Below are positions 36,401 to 50,500 of a stretch of DNA of 64,000 nt, piece after piece. The position numbers and the translations under genes were made by a program. The DNA comes from Stratiolaelaps scimitus (lineage: Eukaryota > Arthropoda > Arachnida > Mesostigmata > Laelapidae): contig JABWDB010000018.1 of assembly GCA_019614645.1 (NCBI GenBank), positions 806,001-870,000 on the forward strand. The letters run 5' to 3'. The notes under the pieces were generated by a model. That model saw only the letters and a list, made by a program, of their open reading frames with translations, was not told where the DNA came from and ran no database searches. Numbering within the stretch: position 1 is the stretch's first letter; each line of letters opens with the position of its first letter.

Positions 36401-39400
36401 GTACAGATTCAAATCGTCTGCGAAAAGTAAATGTGTTATTCCTGGCGGGAGAATTTGATTTGCATCAGGAACAAAGAGACGAAATAGTAAGGCATGACCC
36501 TTGCGGAACCCCTGATGCACAGGGTGAGGGTCTTCTAGCCGACGAGTTGATCTTCCCACAAAAGGACCTTGAGTCCAGATAGGCTGATAGACATTGTGAG
36601 GTTTTGCTGTATATGCCTAAGCGGTCTATGTTAGGAATTAGCATAGTATGAGCATACGATATCGACTCCATATAGCCTATGAAGTCGAAATAAATACTAT
36701 AGTTGAACTCCTCCTGTCCGTTTAGACGAACTCTCCAGTCATGCGCCTTCTGCACAAGTTGCATAGGCGTCGTTCCTCCTTCCTCAGGTGAAACCACCCA
36801 CCATATACACTCTGATGGTAACACACTCTTACTTTTACTCTATTTTTTTTAATCGAGTAATTAATCGAGAACTTAAGCATTGTAAAATTGCAGTTCCGGA
36901 AATAAACCGCAAATGTTATATTATATATTTTGTCCTTCTCTTGCCTATTGCGAATCAATTAGATGTCTCGTTTTTTTTTACTTAGCATGTGTGTTGCTTT
37001 CAACAATTTGCATACTTAACTCGCTTTGCGAGTAAAACTAACGGAGTATCGTTTTTGTACGTTTTCCACTAGTTTTCATGATATTCTGAGATATTTCCTA
37101 GGCCGATGCGCTGTTGTATTTCAAGGTTGGCACGATTAGCTCAGGCTGGCCTATTGTAATAATTATGATGATTATGGTGTTTTAATGTCCCTATATCATC
37201 ATTTGTTCGCCTCAATGGCCAATCGCAACGGGATGCGCTCTGCTTCTGTGGATGAAATGAATTCAAGATGCGAACTCTCGGGTACAGGGAGAGACGGCCT
37301 CTGCCCGGGGAGAAGATACGAGACGCGGTAAAAACACTGAAATAGAGACGAATAATAGCATCATAAATATTCGTGTTCAAGGTCCGATCGAAAATAGTTA
37401 CATCTCAATGATTTATTGAGTAGTAGGACACTATCGAAACGGCTGAGCTTCTCCGGTACTCGAGTACTTGAGTAAGTGTTAGTTATACAAAATCGATTTT
37501 TGATACATCGATAGTACTTTATACGGATGAATTATAAACATAAATGAATAATAAATATAAGCAAAAATAAATAAACCAATCAAGCTGATCAAAGTGGAAT
37601 TTTCAACCGCCCACAGACCCTCAGTCTCGTCCTCCTCAAGGGGACTCAACCCGGATTTTTGAGCCACTTGACTATAGTACAGGGTTCGTACAGGACTCAC
37701 AGGGCAAATATATGGGCGGCTTCATTACCTCTCAGTATTGTTGATTTACTGTATCACTGCCGACATTTTATTCGTCATTTATTGATCTTCGCCTACCTCT
37801 ACGCGGGTATTGCTGTTTTATGCTTTCTGACGTCACGCTAGCTGTCACGCCAAAGGATGCCACGACGAAGGAGCTATTATTTCACCGATAATAGCAGAGC
37901 TAACGATCAAGAAGTCAGCTCAGAAACGAGAAATGCATGTAACTCTTGCCATCTCGTTGTGCCCGGCCTTAGAAAGACTGAAATAACGTACTTAGATATC
38001 GGCTGTTTTTGTCCCCAGCCTCCTCCCCCGAAAGGCGGCGAGCACTTACCATAAAATTTCAAGGGAATTACCCGTACCGCCGGCGCCCGTTCTCTCGTGC
38101 CGAAGAGCTGCGTCACCCTTGTGGCGCCGTACAATATAACTATATCAAGCAACGCAGGCCGTTGCGCTGCCTTTTATCGTGCGCTGCATCGGCTGCGGCC
38201 ACGCTAGTAGGCTATGGCTATTCGTCCGTTCAGCCGGCTGAAGCTTTCTTCGCAGGGGTTCGCCGGCCGAAGCCAATGGGGGGTTCGCGGGCCGGGGATT
38301 GCCCAGAAGTGGGAGAATGGCTCTATAAAATGTCAATGCGTAGAAACAGCGCGAAAAAGCAGCCGCCCAAGGCAACGAAAACGGATAAAAGGGGAGAGAG
38401 AGTGCGAGCAGTGGCGTGAAATTCACTCAAAAGCAACCAAAAAGCGCCAGCATTCGACCCCTCCTCCATCTTCAGTCTGTTGTTGCCGGCTAGGTAGACA
38501 GGTTGGTGTGCTCAATGAGCGCGCCACCGTGGGGGCAGTCCATCGGAAAGCGTGGCAAAATTTGAATAGCGCCCTGTCAGCAAGGCGAAAGCTATATGCA
38601 AATAATTCGTCCCGAGTCCTCCTCATCCGAGCTGGCCCGTCCGAGTCGACCGTCCGCCAGCGCCCGCGAAGGGACTTCAACGGTAACATTGACGGTGGCG
38701 GCGGCGGCGGCGGCGGCGACGGCGGCAGCAGTGCTGGACGTTGCTGCTGCTGCAACTGCGACTTCTATTCTTCAGCTACGCTGGGGGAAGGAACGCTTTG
38801 CTCAGGTTGAATAGGCTGAGAAGCTGCCGCCTTTCTCTCCCGGCTTCTCCAGGCTCTTCTTCGCGACGCAGTCGAAGCTGCGTATTTTGCCGTTGCCAGC
38901 CAACGAATTCTGTACGGACAATTCCAAAATCCCCTCTCACATCCGCCCCTCGGCTCATCGGGCAGTATCTATTTATGTATATGCCTTGTATGTCATATTG
39001 AATGATTCGCCGGTATACGCCAACTCAGCCGATGCTGTAGTGACGTATTCAAAACGCGCAATGCGCCCCCTATGAAATGCTGAACCCGAATCGTCGCCCG
39101 CAAGGCGACGGAGCTGCCCCGTGTCGAAATTTACAGCGAACGAATGAACTAGCTATGAAGTGGCATAACGATAGCGCACAGCTAGCAAGCTCTTTTTGTA
39201 GGTACTACCATCCCCACACCCCCTTTGTGTGTGCCGCGCTTGCTGTCGGTCTCCCGAGAGCGCGAGGTGGGGTTCGTGCAACGTTGCCTCCGGCGGTCTC
39301 TGCTCCCCTGGGTCATCTCAAACACAGACCGTTCAGGCGCCCCACCCCCTGAACCCGGTCCGTTTTGCTCTGCTAGACACTCAGTGAACTTGTATTCACT

Positions 39401-42400
39401 TACAAATTTCGCGGTGGCACTCGAGTGCGCTTGCGGGTCGCTGGTAACATCGCGGTGGGGTGGTCGCGAAAGTCTGGCTGAGACAACTTAATCAAATTGA
39501 TCAAAGGGAACGAAGAACGACGTCAAGGGATAGGTCGTCATTTATCAACATCAGAAGCTTTCATGTCCTCATCACGGTCAACATCATCTATATATATATA
39601 TATATATATATCATGATTCGGTGACTATCAGTGCCACGATAGTCAGTGATCGACCGCCGGCCAACGCTGTCAGTGATCCCTCACGGCTGAATGGGATTAG
39701 CTGATTAGCAACAAATGGATTGATTTTGTCGATATTTGCTTTATCTCTGTATTATCTCCTATTCGTATTTGCTAAAAGGGAACTCCCTACCTCAACTACA
39801 TCGCGTCGCTGTTGTCAGTAGCGACGCCGCCGGCATAACATTGCGATGCAAAATAGCAAATAGAGTGAACGACACACATTACGCGAATCGATAACTTCGT
39901 GAGAGGCAGATTCGAGAAGGATCGCTAAAACATTCAAGACACTGTTGTTTTCTCAATGATGGACTACTGCCTCAGGTTGTTACCTCGTCTGCGACCAGAT
40001 GTGAGGTATCACAGTTACAATTGTGGAAGTTCTGCTTATACCACAGCATGAATGACCCCACCATTGTTACAACTCAAGGCTTGCATTAATACCAATACGC
40101 CTAACCTAACAGTTCTTAGAGTCTCCATTACAAAGAATTGATTTGAATTTAAGAAATAGAGGTTCGGTTTAATATAGAAATAGCATTGGTTCAGTATCCT
40201 TCAAATGATCAGCATCGCCGCCCTTTTCCACTGTGTATGGGACTTGTCTACACATTTCGAATAGTGACGAATTGCTAAAGTTCACCAAGCTATCTTATAT
40301 ATTAAACGACCTCAAGATATGACAGCTCCATATGTTGGCGATATCTATGTATCTGCAATAGATGGTTAATGAATAAGCCAAATGAGATAATGAAATAAGC
40401 CAAAGGTTTTTCCAAGGACGGCTTACTGATAGTTGACGACGTGAAATACCCCGTAGGCTATGGCATCGCTCGGCCTGATTTCGGTGAATTTGTACGTACC
40501 GTTGCGGTCCAGGAATGTTTAATTATAATACCATATAACTATGTTTACGTATAAAATTTCAAACTTCTATTAATTGTTCGATTTACTTTTGAAGCTCGGT
40601 AAAATTGTCTGTGGAACATCGTCTGTCCCAAATATATATGTATATATATACAGACAGAGAGAGCATTGTGATGCCCACCATATAACTAATTTTTTGAGTA
40701 TGTCTAATACCATGTATATCTAGAGCAGACGGCCTACCCAGCTGTATCTGGCTGCAAGGCGACATAGAGGAGACTGACTCGTTCAAGCTCTACCATACGA
40801 CGGATAAATCGCACGACTTGTGTAAGAATAAAATAGCTAAATAGCCGAAAAATAAATAGTATACTGATCATAGCTATCAATAAAGGTGTTTTACAGATTT
40901 GTTAGCTACTCAAGTATGGCTCTAATTACGACTCGGTTTTTTCTGTTGTTACAGATGTATTTCTTCGGCCCGAGTTCGTTCAAAGAGAAAGCGAGTTCAC
41001 CCAAATCGTGGTCAGCAGATCGGGTCTCCTTCGACTTGAGTGGACGCCTGCGCAGATGGTGACGCTTAGCCTGCCAAAGAATTCGATCTACGATATACCT
41101 TCGGGAGCATTCGATGGTAGTGAAAATTCACTGTCGAGTCTTGATCTTAGTGATAATCGTCTTGTGGCGCTGCCGGACCTAGCAAGCTTGCGGGCGTTGC
41201 AGTGGGTCAATCTTCAGCACAACGACTTCACAGAGTTGCCCGAAGGTCTCCGGTACACCAACATATCAACGCTATTCCTCTCCGGGAATAGTATTCGAAC
41301 GATTAGCCCCGACTGCCTGCCGGACTCACTCGCCACACTCGACCTTGATGGCAATCAAATCTTGAGCATCGAGGGCAACACACTACCGACAGGATTGAAA
41401 GCGCTAAACCTCGGCAATAACATTATCAACGCGGCGCCAGGCCATAGTCTCCACAAGCTTGCCTCTCTTGGACGATTGTCCTTGAGCAATAACGTATTCA
41501 AGAGCCTGCCGAAATGGTGGCACCTAGGGCGCGCCGTTCAAGTGTTGGATCTGTCGCATGGCTCATTGCAACAGCTCGATGCGCCTTGCATCGGCCTGGC
41601 GAACTCGACCAGCTGCGAGCATCTTCAAGCGCTACACCTTGAGTACAACTTTATCTCGACAGTAAGCGAAACCGCATTTGAGGGCATGCGTCTCAAGAAG
41701 CTTTTCCTCAATTCGAACCGCCTCATGCAGCTCCCAGAGGGCACATTTAATGGTAAGACACCCCCATCGCTGCCTATGCCTCTATCGCGCAAAACGACCG
41801 CTTCGGAAAAATTTACGGCCGCCCTTCTCGTCGTCGTCGTTTAACGACCGGCCGTAGAAAACAGCCGGAGCACTCGTGTTAAGCACTCGGGCGATTGTTG
41901 AGCAAAAACGCGTGAGCTCTGGGGGTTTCTCGCTGACAAAAGCAGAAAATTGCCTGGCTATGTGATCTTAGCCATTGTGTGCGTCATAGATGGATTCAAA
42001 TTCATTCATTTAGTGAGATTTACTGACGGAACTGCACTTGTACAATGCTTACGTTCAATTTACCATAGGTTAACAAACACCTGTTGCATAGTATTACGTA
42101 CCCATTACAATACATGGCAGACTCACCCACAGGCATAAACTAAAACCATACACTATAACCTATATTTGGTCCAGAGTCAGGGGCAAAGTAAGCAATGCTA
42201 ACGTTCGCACTCGGGCCAAACCTGAAGGAGGAATATTTCGTTTTTTTTATTTTTTATTTTATTTGTTAGGTTTACTTCTTTTGCGACCATTTGGTTCACG
42301 TGCACTTGTTCACAGATATACATGACGACCCTAAAAAAAACACTTAGTTTGTGTTCGCTGACGATGTTATGTTTTATCGCTAATTCAGTACAGCAAACTG

Positions 42401-45400
42401 ATGTGACACGCACATGGAGATACACACACACATCGGAATCGTGTCGACATACCAATCAAATTGTCGCGTCCATAGGTCCAGCCTGTCGATATAATTATTC
42501 AGATAATAATTATGTAATGATTATTGCCGAACACCAACATCCAGCTCGCTTCTCTGGGAACACGAGCTACAAATTCTGCAACATAATTTTACACGGTAAT
42601 TGAGATTAGGTATCACGCACAGAACACGCTGCACGCTGGTTATTTTCTGATTATCAGTATGATATAACTTCATGGAATAATTGTCTCCAAATTGATGTTG
42701 TCTGGTGTGTGTGTGCAGCACATGTTTTGCAATGCAAGTCATAAACTAAACGGGAGTATAAAGCATTTTCATCTGGGGAAAGCCAGCTGGCGCAATTTGC
42801 ATTTCGCAATAGGTAACATCGATGGACACAGAGCAAGACATTTTGATATGACCAGCACTGACTATCATTATTTGATATTGAATCTAAGTACATACGAGAA
42901 TTTGTGCCCACAACGTACATAAGCGACCCTAATATGATGGCTTGTGTGACAGTGAAAGTTGCCGCTCGACGCGATAATGAGAGACCAGCGCTGACCTTGT
43001 TGACAATGATGAACAACGACAATTAGCTAGAGGCTATTCCACGAAGCGGGTGATCGATCGGAGATCGGAGAAGGCATGACGGTCTCGAATGCCGATTTCA
43101 TCAAATGAGATTCGAACGCGTCAATCGATTAAATACTTCCCGGCGATCGTTTTGACACTCGAGACGCCACTTGTTTCTCGCAGATGAGACCCTCCCCCCT
43201 CTGCTGGTTTTGTCGTTTCATTCGCTGGCTGTTGACTGATGACACGCTTTCCATGACTTTTGTATGGAACAGAAGTTGACGACACGTGTCGTCCGTCAAT
43301 GGCGTCGGACATGCCGCCCTTCGTTTTATGAACGGGGTAAACAATTACAGCGTTAAGGAGATTCGAAGTTATGCCAGGCTTGAGAGTTTGTCGAAGTCTT
43401 ATAAATAGTAGTGTACGCATATAGCGATAATTTTTTAAGGCTTTATACGGGTAAGCTGCTCAGGAGTCTTCAAATGCATATATATATATATATATATATA
43501 TATGATTTCTAGTGAAGAAGTCACATCATTTTGTATAATGCGGTGGTATTTTCTATTTGCAAGCTACCGTTCCCACACGTTGATAAGCCCGATCAACTTG
43601 GCCACAGCGTTCTCGATTGGTGTAACATAACAATAATGATTTGTACAATGTGAAGCCAGCAGCACTTTTTCTCGTGTTGCGCTTTCTGCCGTTGGCTGAA
43701 CATGTTTACAGCTGCGAATAAAACCTTCACACTCTATTTCAAGCTACATCATTGATCATCAGCTACCTGTTCTTCAATGGGCATGTTGATTCGTATGTCA
43801 TACCACCTTAGCAATGTGGCCACCTACTACTCAAACGATAATGCTAATGTAAATACGCACGTATTCCTTGAAGGCGACAACATTAACGTCCATTCACAGA
43901 GGTCTGCCTTGATGTTTCTTTCACTTAGGTTCCATCGCGAAATCGCTTTTGATTCTCGACTTGAGCGAGAATCAGTTCTCGTCACTGCCGGTGTGCGTCT
44001 CCGACCTGGGAAATCTCACGGTGCTCAGTTTGCGCGGAAACCTCCTGAGTGCGTTCGAGCCCGCAGCGTCAGCGGGCTTAACTCGCCCCGCGTTCTTCAG
44101 GACACTCCAGGTGGGCTGATTCTCTCGACACTTGCGAGACTCCACACCCGTGCCGTTCTGGTGCCTGGTGGAAATTACTCTAAATGAAATACGCCCCTTT
44201 CATTAAGGGGCTCCCACGACGAACTGGCTCAATGGAACAGTCGAATACAATAACGACGAAATGTAATGGTGCACTTTTCAGGTGATGGACTTGTCTTACA
44301 ATCAGTTAGCTGCGGTTCCGCCAGCCCTTGCCGGCACAACAGACCTCGTACGTCTAAGCCTGCAAGCGAATCTAATCGAACGCTTGACGCCGAAAGACTT
44401 TACGAAGTGGTCAGCGAGCTTGCGCAGTTTGAGCCTATCGAATAACGCTGTCAAGGTAATCACGAAGCAGGCACTACGCAATCTGGTGAACCTGAAGGAG
44501 CTCAAAATCTCGTTCAATAACATCCACTATTACGACGCATCCGCGTTCGAGGGACTCGGCAATCTGCAAGCGCTAGAGATGTCTTCGACGCTCGTCAGCG
44601 ACATTGCTGTGCGCAACGCGCCCAAGCTACTGGCCCCTCTGAAGAAGCTTAAGTCTCTCCAGATCGACTACAACCGTCTCTACCAAACCGAGCCTTTAGC
44701 CGTCTCCGTTACCAACCTAGACCTTGAGGGCAACGATCTCAACACTGTTCCGGATATCTCATCGCCGTCATCAAAGATATCTCGTTTATCGCTAAGCTAC
44801 AATAGTATCCATTATCTACGAAGTAACGTCTTGGAGAACGTGCTGTCCTTAGAGCAAGTAATCCTCATCGGGAACCCACTACGCGAGATCGAATCGTACG
44901 CTTTCTCCGGCCTCCGCTCGTTAGTGAGTGTGATCCTTTCGTCAAACCGCCTCCGTAGCGTTCAGCGTTTCGCCTTCTACAAACTGCCGATGCTGCAGAG
45001 ACTCCACCTCGATAACAATCTCATACAGCATCTCAATCTGGACATGCTCGAGAACGCCGGTAATCGACTCTTCCTCAACGCGTCAAATAATCAAATTCAA
45101 ACGATGTTCACCGAGGAAACAAACAAAACGGTAGATATGCGAATACTCGACCTCTCGAACAACCGTGTGGACAGGATCACTGCGGAAGTGTGGGCCAAGA
45201 TGCCGAGGCTCGTACAGATCATCGCGTCACGAAACCGTCTCAGTGAGCTGGCAATTGGCGGCGTACCACTGACCCGGCTGACCATGGCCGATTTCTCAGA
45301 AAACCGACTCAGCTCGATGGCTGTCGCCAATCTCAGCGTGTTTACACCAGCTCTTGAAGTGCTCAATTTGCGGGGCAATGGTCTTGAATCGTTGCCGTCG

Positions 45401-47479
45401 GCCGAGGTGCGCGCACAGGATTATCTCGTGACGACCGCCGCCTCTGTCGTTGCGCTCAACGTCGCCGCAGTTACTGGTCCAGGAAACGATTCTCCTTCGC
45501 CGTCATCGTCGGCGGCCGACCATTGGCCGATGCTGCGCGTGCTCGATTTGTCGCGAAATCGACTGCGTCAAATTGACCCGGCCGCCCTTCCATCGTCACT
45601 GCAGATGCTCAACGCGTCGTTTAACCCGCTTGAGAAGTTCGACTATAGTGGGACAGCCGAACTGAAGGCGCTGGCATCGTTGGACCTTTCAGCCACTCGG
45701 CTCGATCACGTTCCTATTCTCACCGCAGTGTCATTAGACCAATCATCGCCCAGCAAGCTTCAGGTGCTCAATGTGTCTATGATGTCGTTCGCCCGATTAG
45801 AGAACGTGTCCAGTCGGTCACTGCCCCGCGGCCTGCTTGTCCTCGATGTATCCGGCTCCAACATCCGCTCGGTGGCTCTCGACGAGCCGTCACTGGCCGA
45901 GCTAAGTCTAGCCAACACGACATCGGTGTCTCGATATATTGTGCACGCTCCCTCGCTACGCGTTGCTGACCTGTCGTATAACGGCGCCCAGAATCTCAGC
46001 TCGCTGCTCAAGGCTTTCTCAGCGGACCAGCTACGAGAGCTCAATCTCGAAGGTAACGCAATCGATAAAATCTCAAACTCGATCTGGCGCAAGGTGCCGC
46101 GCCTCACCCGCCTGCGAATCAACTCGAATCCCCTTGAGGTGCTAACACTGCACTCGTTTCGAGGTTTGATTCATCTCAGCGAACTCGACATGCGAAATCT
46201 CAGCCTAACCAATCTTGATGCACGGTGTCTGCACAATCTCAAGTGAGTAGCTACGAAACACCAAAACAATATCAATCATACCTCTATCGATGTGGGCGTG
46301 TGTGTCTGGCTGTATTGTACATATAACAAGTTCGTTCTACCTGCTGATTTCCTCTCCACGCATCGAGTAGCATCACGGAAAATGCGGGGTCATATAGAAA
46401 AGAAGATTTACTGCCCACAGGAAAAACGAGCTGGAATATGCCACCCCCAGAGAGCACATTGGGTAAAGGCGCTTCTGAACGGTTACACGTACTAATTCAA
46501 TCGTACTGTCGAATCTGCCAAATACAGCAACAATTTTGGCTTGTCAGGCCAGATTCGTGAAAGGAGCGTGTTTAGCAAATGGAGAAATGAACGAGTTCAG
46601 CATTCTTCTAAGCTCTGCATAAATAACTAGTTAACGAATGAATTTGTTCGCAAATTAAAAATGACATCGATTTTATCTCGCTGGCCAACCCTGTCGAACA
46701 ACAAGGTTTTTCAGTCAAGATGAACTAGACAAAGTTATTGAGTCGCTGCTGCTGCTAGCAACAAGGTGGCCGATGTTTGTTGACAACAGCCATCTCCCTC
46801 TTGATGGCATTGAGGAGAATCGTAGATCATTTTCGCATGGTACAAATGCTCATTATCTGCGTATCTGTGTTCACAGAGCTCTGTCTTCACTGAAACTGTC
46901 AACGTACAATAAAGGCATTAGATCGCTGCGACTGCAGGAATTGCTGTCCGATTCGTTGGCCCTTCGACAGGTGACTGTTGAAGTTGAGGAGCCTGTTCTC
47001 TCATACCAACTTCAGTGGGCGTTCGCCACCACAAAGCTGCGTGAACTCCAAATCACAGGTATCATTGAGAACGTTTCGTGGGGTGCGACCAAACACCCAT
47101 CGGTGCTTGTGACCCTGCTAATTAACCTATTAGCAGTTCATTAAAATTGGACGGTGTATTCTAAAATTATGTTTGTTTCGAGAACTCTAACTTTTTTGTT
47201 GAATGGCAACCGCGCATAACCTACCTAGCTATTGTAGCTTTGTGATTATCGATAGATTTGTCGAACATATGTTTAAACATGCAGTGTAAATAAAATTCAG
47301 GACCCGACATACGTAACTATTATCGTCAGCTAGACCTCGATTAGGACTGCTAAGGAGCTATTGTCTTTTTGCGCTACGCTTTTTAGTACAGCAACGACAA
47401 TTGCATACGTGTTGTACCATTGTACGTGCTTTATTCCAGCCAGTTGATCGGGAATAGTAGATCATAGCACTGCTTTCAA

Positions 47480-47510
<31 letters not shown>

Positions 47511-50500
47511 AGTGGAACGCACAGGGATATCGTTGGTCTTGATAACCAATTCAGATGGTCGCTTGCCTGCCGGAGGCCTTCTGTGAGTACAGCTACCATT
47601 CTTGTCCTCTCATGCGAGAGCGAACATCTTCACCGTAGCTGCAGTAGTGGTGATCTGGCCGACGTACAGTTGTTCACACCTCACAACAGGACAGTGCAGC
47701 GACATACACGAAGACACAGACGCTCTCTCACACACACACACATACACACATCTACCAAATCAGAGCTCAGCAGAGGGGGCCAATCGAACGTATATGGCGT
47801 ATGATCCGAGTCCTGAGCGCCGTGAGCTTGGGCCCTTGTCCCGGTAGCTGCACAGTTCCGCTCATTTCGGCACCTCTGCATGGCCGGCAGCAGTTGCGAC
47901 AGTGGCGACCTGTGTGCGATTGTCTGGGATATGCCCTCGGCACATCGCCGCTGGGTACCCTCCAACCGTTTGCCGCGCCAAACAGATTCGATACGTCTGT
48001 CGGCGTATATCAGCTCGAGCAATCATTCCAGCTTCGATGGTTGACGCCCCCTCCCACGAGCACAGAGCGTTGGCCTCGCTGTTTGCCTCGGGTGCTACCG
48101 TTGCAGCAAGATTACCCTCTGCTCCTCCCTGCACACCTATCCCCACCTAGCTACCTGCGTGTCTGCCTATTTCTGTCACTCCGTTCGTCCTAGGCCGGCT
48201 CTTCCGAACAGCAGCTTCGTCTTGCAGACCCTGTACGAGTGACGGGGTAACGGTTCCATAAGCGGGATTTACGCGGAGCCAGCCGCTCAGCCGAGACTTG
48301 GCCAGGTCTCACTGGCTGGCTCGCACTGCTCTGCAATCGGGTGTCGGTAGACGCCACTTCGCCTACCCTACCCCCGAAAGGGGGCGAGAATCAGTAGGAC
48401 CAGATCACTTCACCGTTCGCGGCACCGTCTTGCTTTTGCCTTCGAGCTAAGGTGGAGCGGGGACTTCGCCGATCCCTAAAGCCGCCCTCGGGTCTCCCCT
48501 CTTCCGAGGGCTGCTGGCGATACAAACGCGCGCACTACACCCGCACACAAACAGCACCCACAGGAACCAACTGCGGGTACCACTGTATGATCTGCTGCTA
48601 CAATACGATTCACCCCTTAGAGGGGTAGGTTCATTCTTGCACGGATGGGCATATACAGCCACATACAACCTGGCAGGGTCTTGGTATCGCAACATCGCTC
48701 TAACTAGCTTTGACTTGCCCGGCCCGGCCTACTTCGACAGGCTGAGTCGTTCGATGACTGTTGTTGCAAGAGAGTAGAACGAGAAACATACGCTATGGAA
48801 GAGAGACCAAGGCAATATGCTTGTAGGTATACCATATATTGGCTCACGCAAGAAGCACCGAAGGCCAATACATCTAACCAGGGTTACGTATATAAAAAAG
48901 AAGCATGCCCAAGACAAGGGGTAGCACCTGCTTCGTGCTCGATGAATGAAGTATTCTACTATGGGTGTTAAAGTTGATTTAACATATGATATTCACTTTG
49001 GCCTGGATGTTCTCAGCGAACGTCAGATATTTAATTAAATGTTATGAACCGTAGCTGTGTTATGGAAAGTATTGTTTCCACTTGGATTTACTTGCTCACC
49101 TTTATCATGGTATTCCAGCTGGAGGGAGCATGTGATTCGAACGTATGTGGATGGACTCCGGGATTGTTATGGATTGAGGCATATTAATATATTACAATAA
49201 TAAAATAATTCACTACAGAATCCATGATCTCCAATGAACGCCGCCACCTCAGTGCGCGACATTTTTAAATCGAATGTGACGTTGTCTTTTAGGTAAAAAA
49301 AACACGTCTGAAACGGATGATTATTCGTTCCCTTCGTTGAACCCACTGATGTCATTGTGACGGCGAGATTTGAAACAAGTTCAAACGCAGCTACGTTCGG
49401 ATCAATTCGGCGTGTGCAGCTAAGCCGAGCCTGCAATTTCGTTCGATGGAGAATTTTATCAGTATTCATCAGCTGACTCATAATTTCATAATGCTAATAC
49501 TTGGCTTAACTGACTAATGAAGATACTTCGCGGTGCTCGCCAATTTTTATTCATTATTTCCTTCCCGTTACGCGTACGTCGAGGGGGGCGCGAACGGCAA
49601 TTGCATGTGGAGCTGATTTTCTTAGCGTTAGTAATCTCTCACCGATCAAATGTAAAACTGCCATTCGTGTCAGCACAATTAGTAATCCATATGTCCTTAC
49701 TTCAATGGAGACGCTAACCACTGTACCCATCAACACCCAGAATATGAATGAGAGTAGAAGGGAAATTCGATCTAACCTAGATGTACCCATTTTACCCGAC
49801 GACCATTTGCTCATCGTCCCATGGAGCTAGTAGGCTCTTCGCCCAACGGCGAGTGAGCCCGTGAACCATGGCCATTATCCGTCGACAGTTTAGTCCCCTC
49901 CTAAGGGACACATTGATCCGTGGTGGGATATTTAGTTATTTTAGCGGAACATAGACCGTCCTTGGCCGGGCGCACTTCATCTCCTCGGTTACGTCACTGT
50001 CTGGCAGAGTTGGTTATGTGGAAAATTCTCGTCAAGAGCGCGAGTTAAGATATGGCCGCGCGTGTAAAATTTGTAGAGAGATGGCTCTTACGTAAGTCTG
50101 GAAAGCCATCAACGAGCTGAAAATACTGCTTCTTACGGTTGCCTACGAATGGCAGTTAAACTTCACATGTGAAATATTACTGCATGCACATTATGAAATT
50201 CGCTGAGGGGTAGTTCATGGTTGTTGTTACTATTTTTGATAAAATCCACAGGACAAATGAATGCAACTCGATGAAATTGTATCAGAGGATACCCTATAAG
50301 GCCTGTCTATGTTTCCCACGATACTGACACATATTAATACTATTGACTGAGCCAATATAATAAGATCGATGACGGCTAAATCGACCAGATAATTCACACT
50401 GTATTTTCTCATTAAGGATCTCCCATCGGATAATACCGTTGGACATACATCAGTATTTAAAACTAAGGCCGGTATATCTGCTCATGCATTCTAAAGTAGA

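Larger units (their letters stand above)
27471..40954 (+). other. chaoptin-like intron 1, 13.5 kb
   Basis: It is bounded by GTAAAT and TTCTGTTGTTACAG. No additional in-phase coding exon was recognised in it. It holds a CT microsatellite, several (TA)n tracts, two tRNA-derived SINE-like segments (29.6 and 31.1 kb), a LINE reverse-transcriptase remnant on the minus strand and two GC-rich islands (33.3-33.95 and 38.0-39.5 kb). Long 5' introns like this often hold enhancers or alternative promoters, which the sequence alone cannot show. Confidence 0.7.

Noticed and set aside
38214..38810. A 198-codon ORF with poly-Gly
   Set aside because: GC-rich composition opens several frames on both strands here, and no motif or matching splice sites were seen.
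41008..41844. A 278-codon LRR ORF starting at GTG 41008 as a stand-alone gene
   Set aside because: The frame stays open upstream to an acceptor at 40954 and a donor lies at 41752, so it is an internal exon. The last 30 codons are intron.
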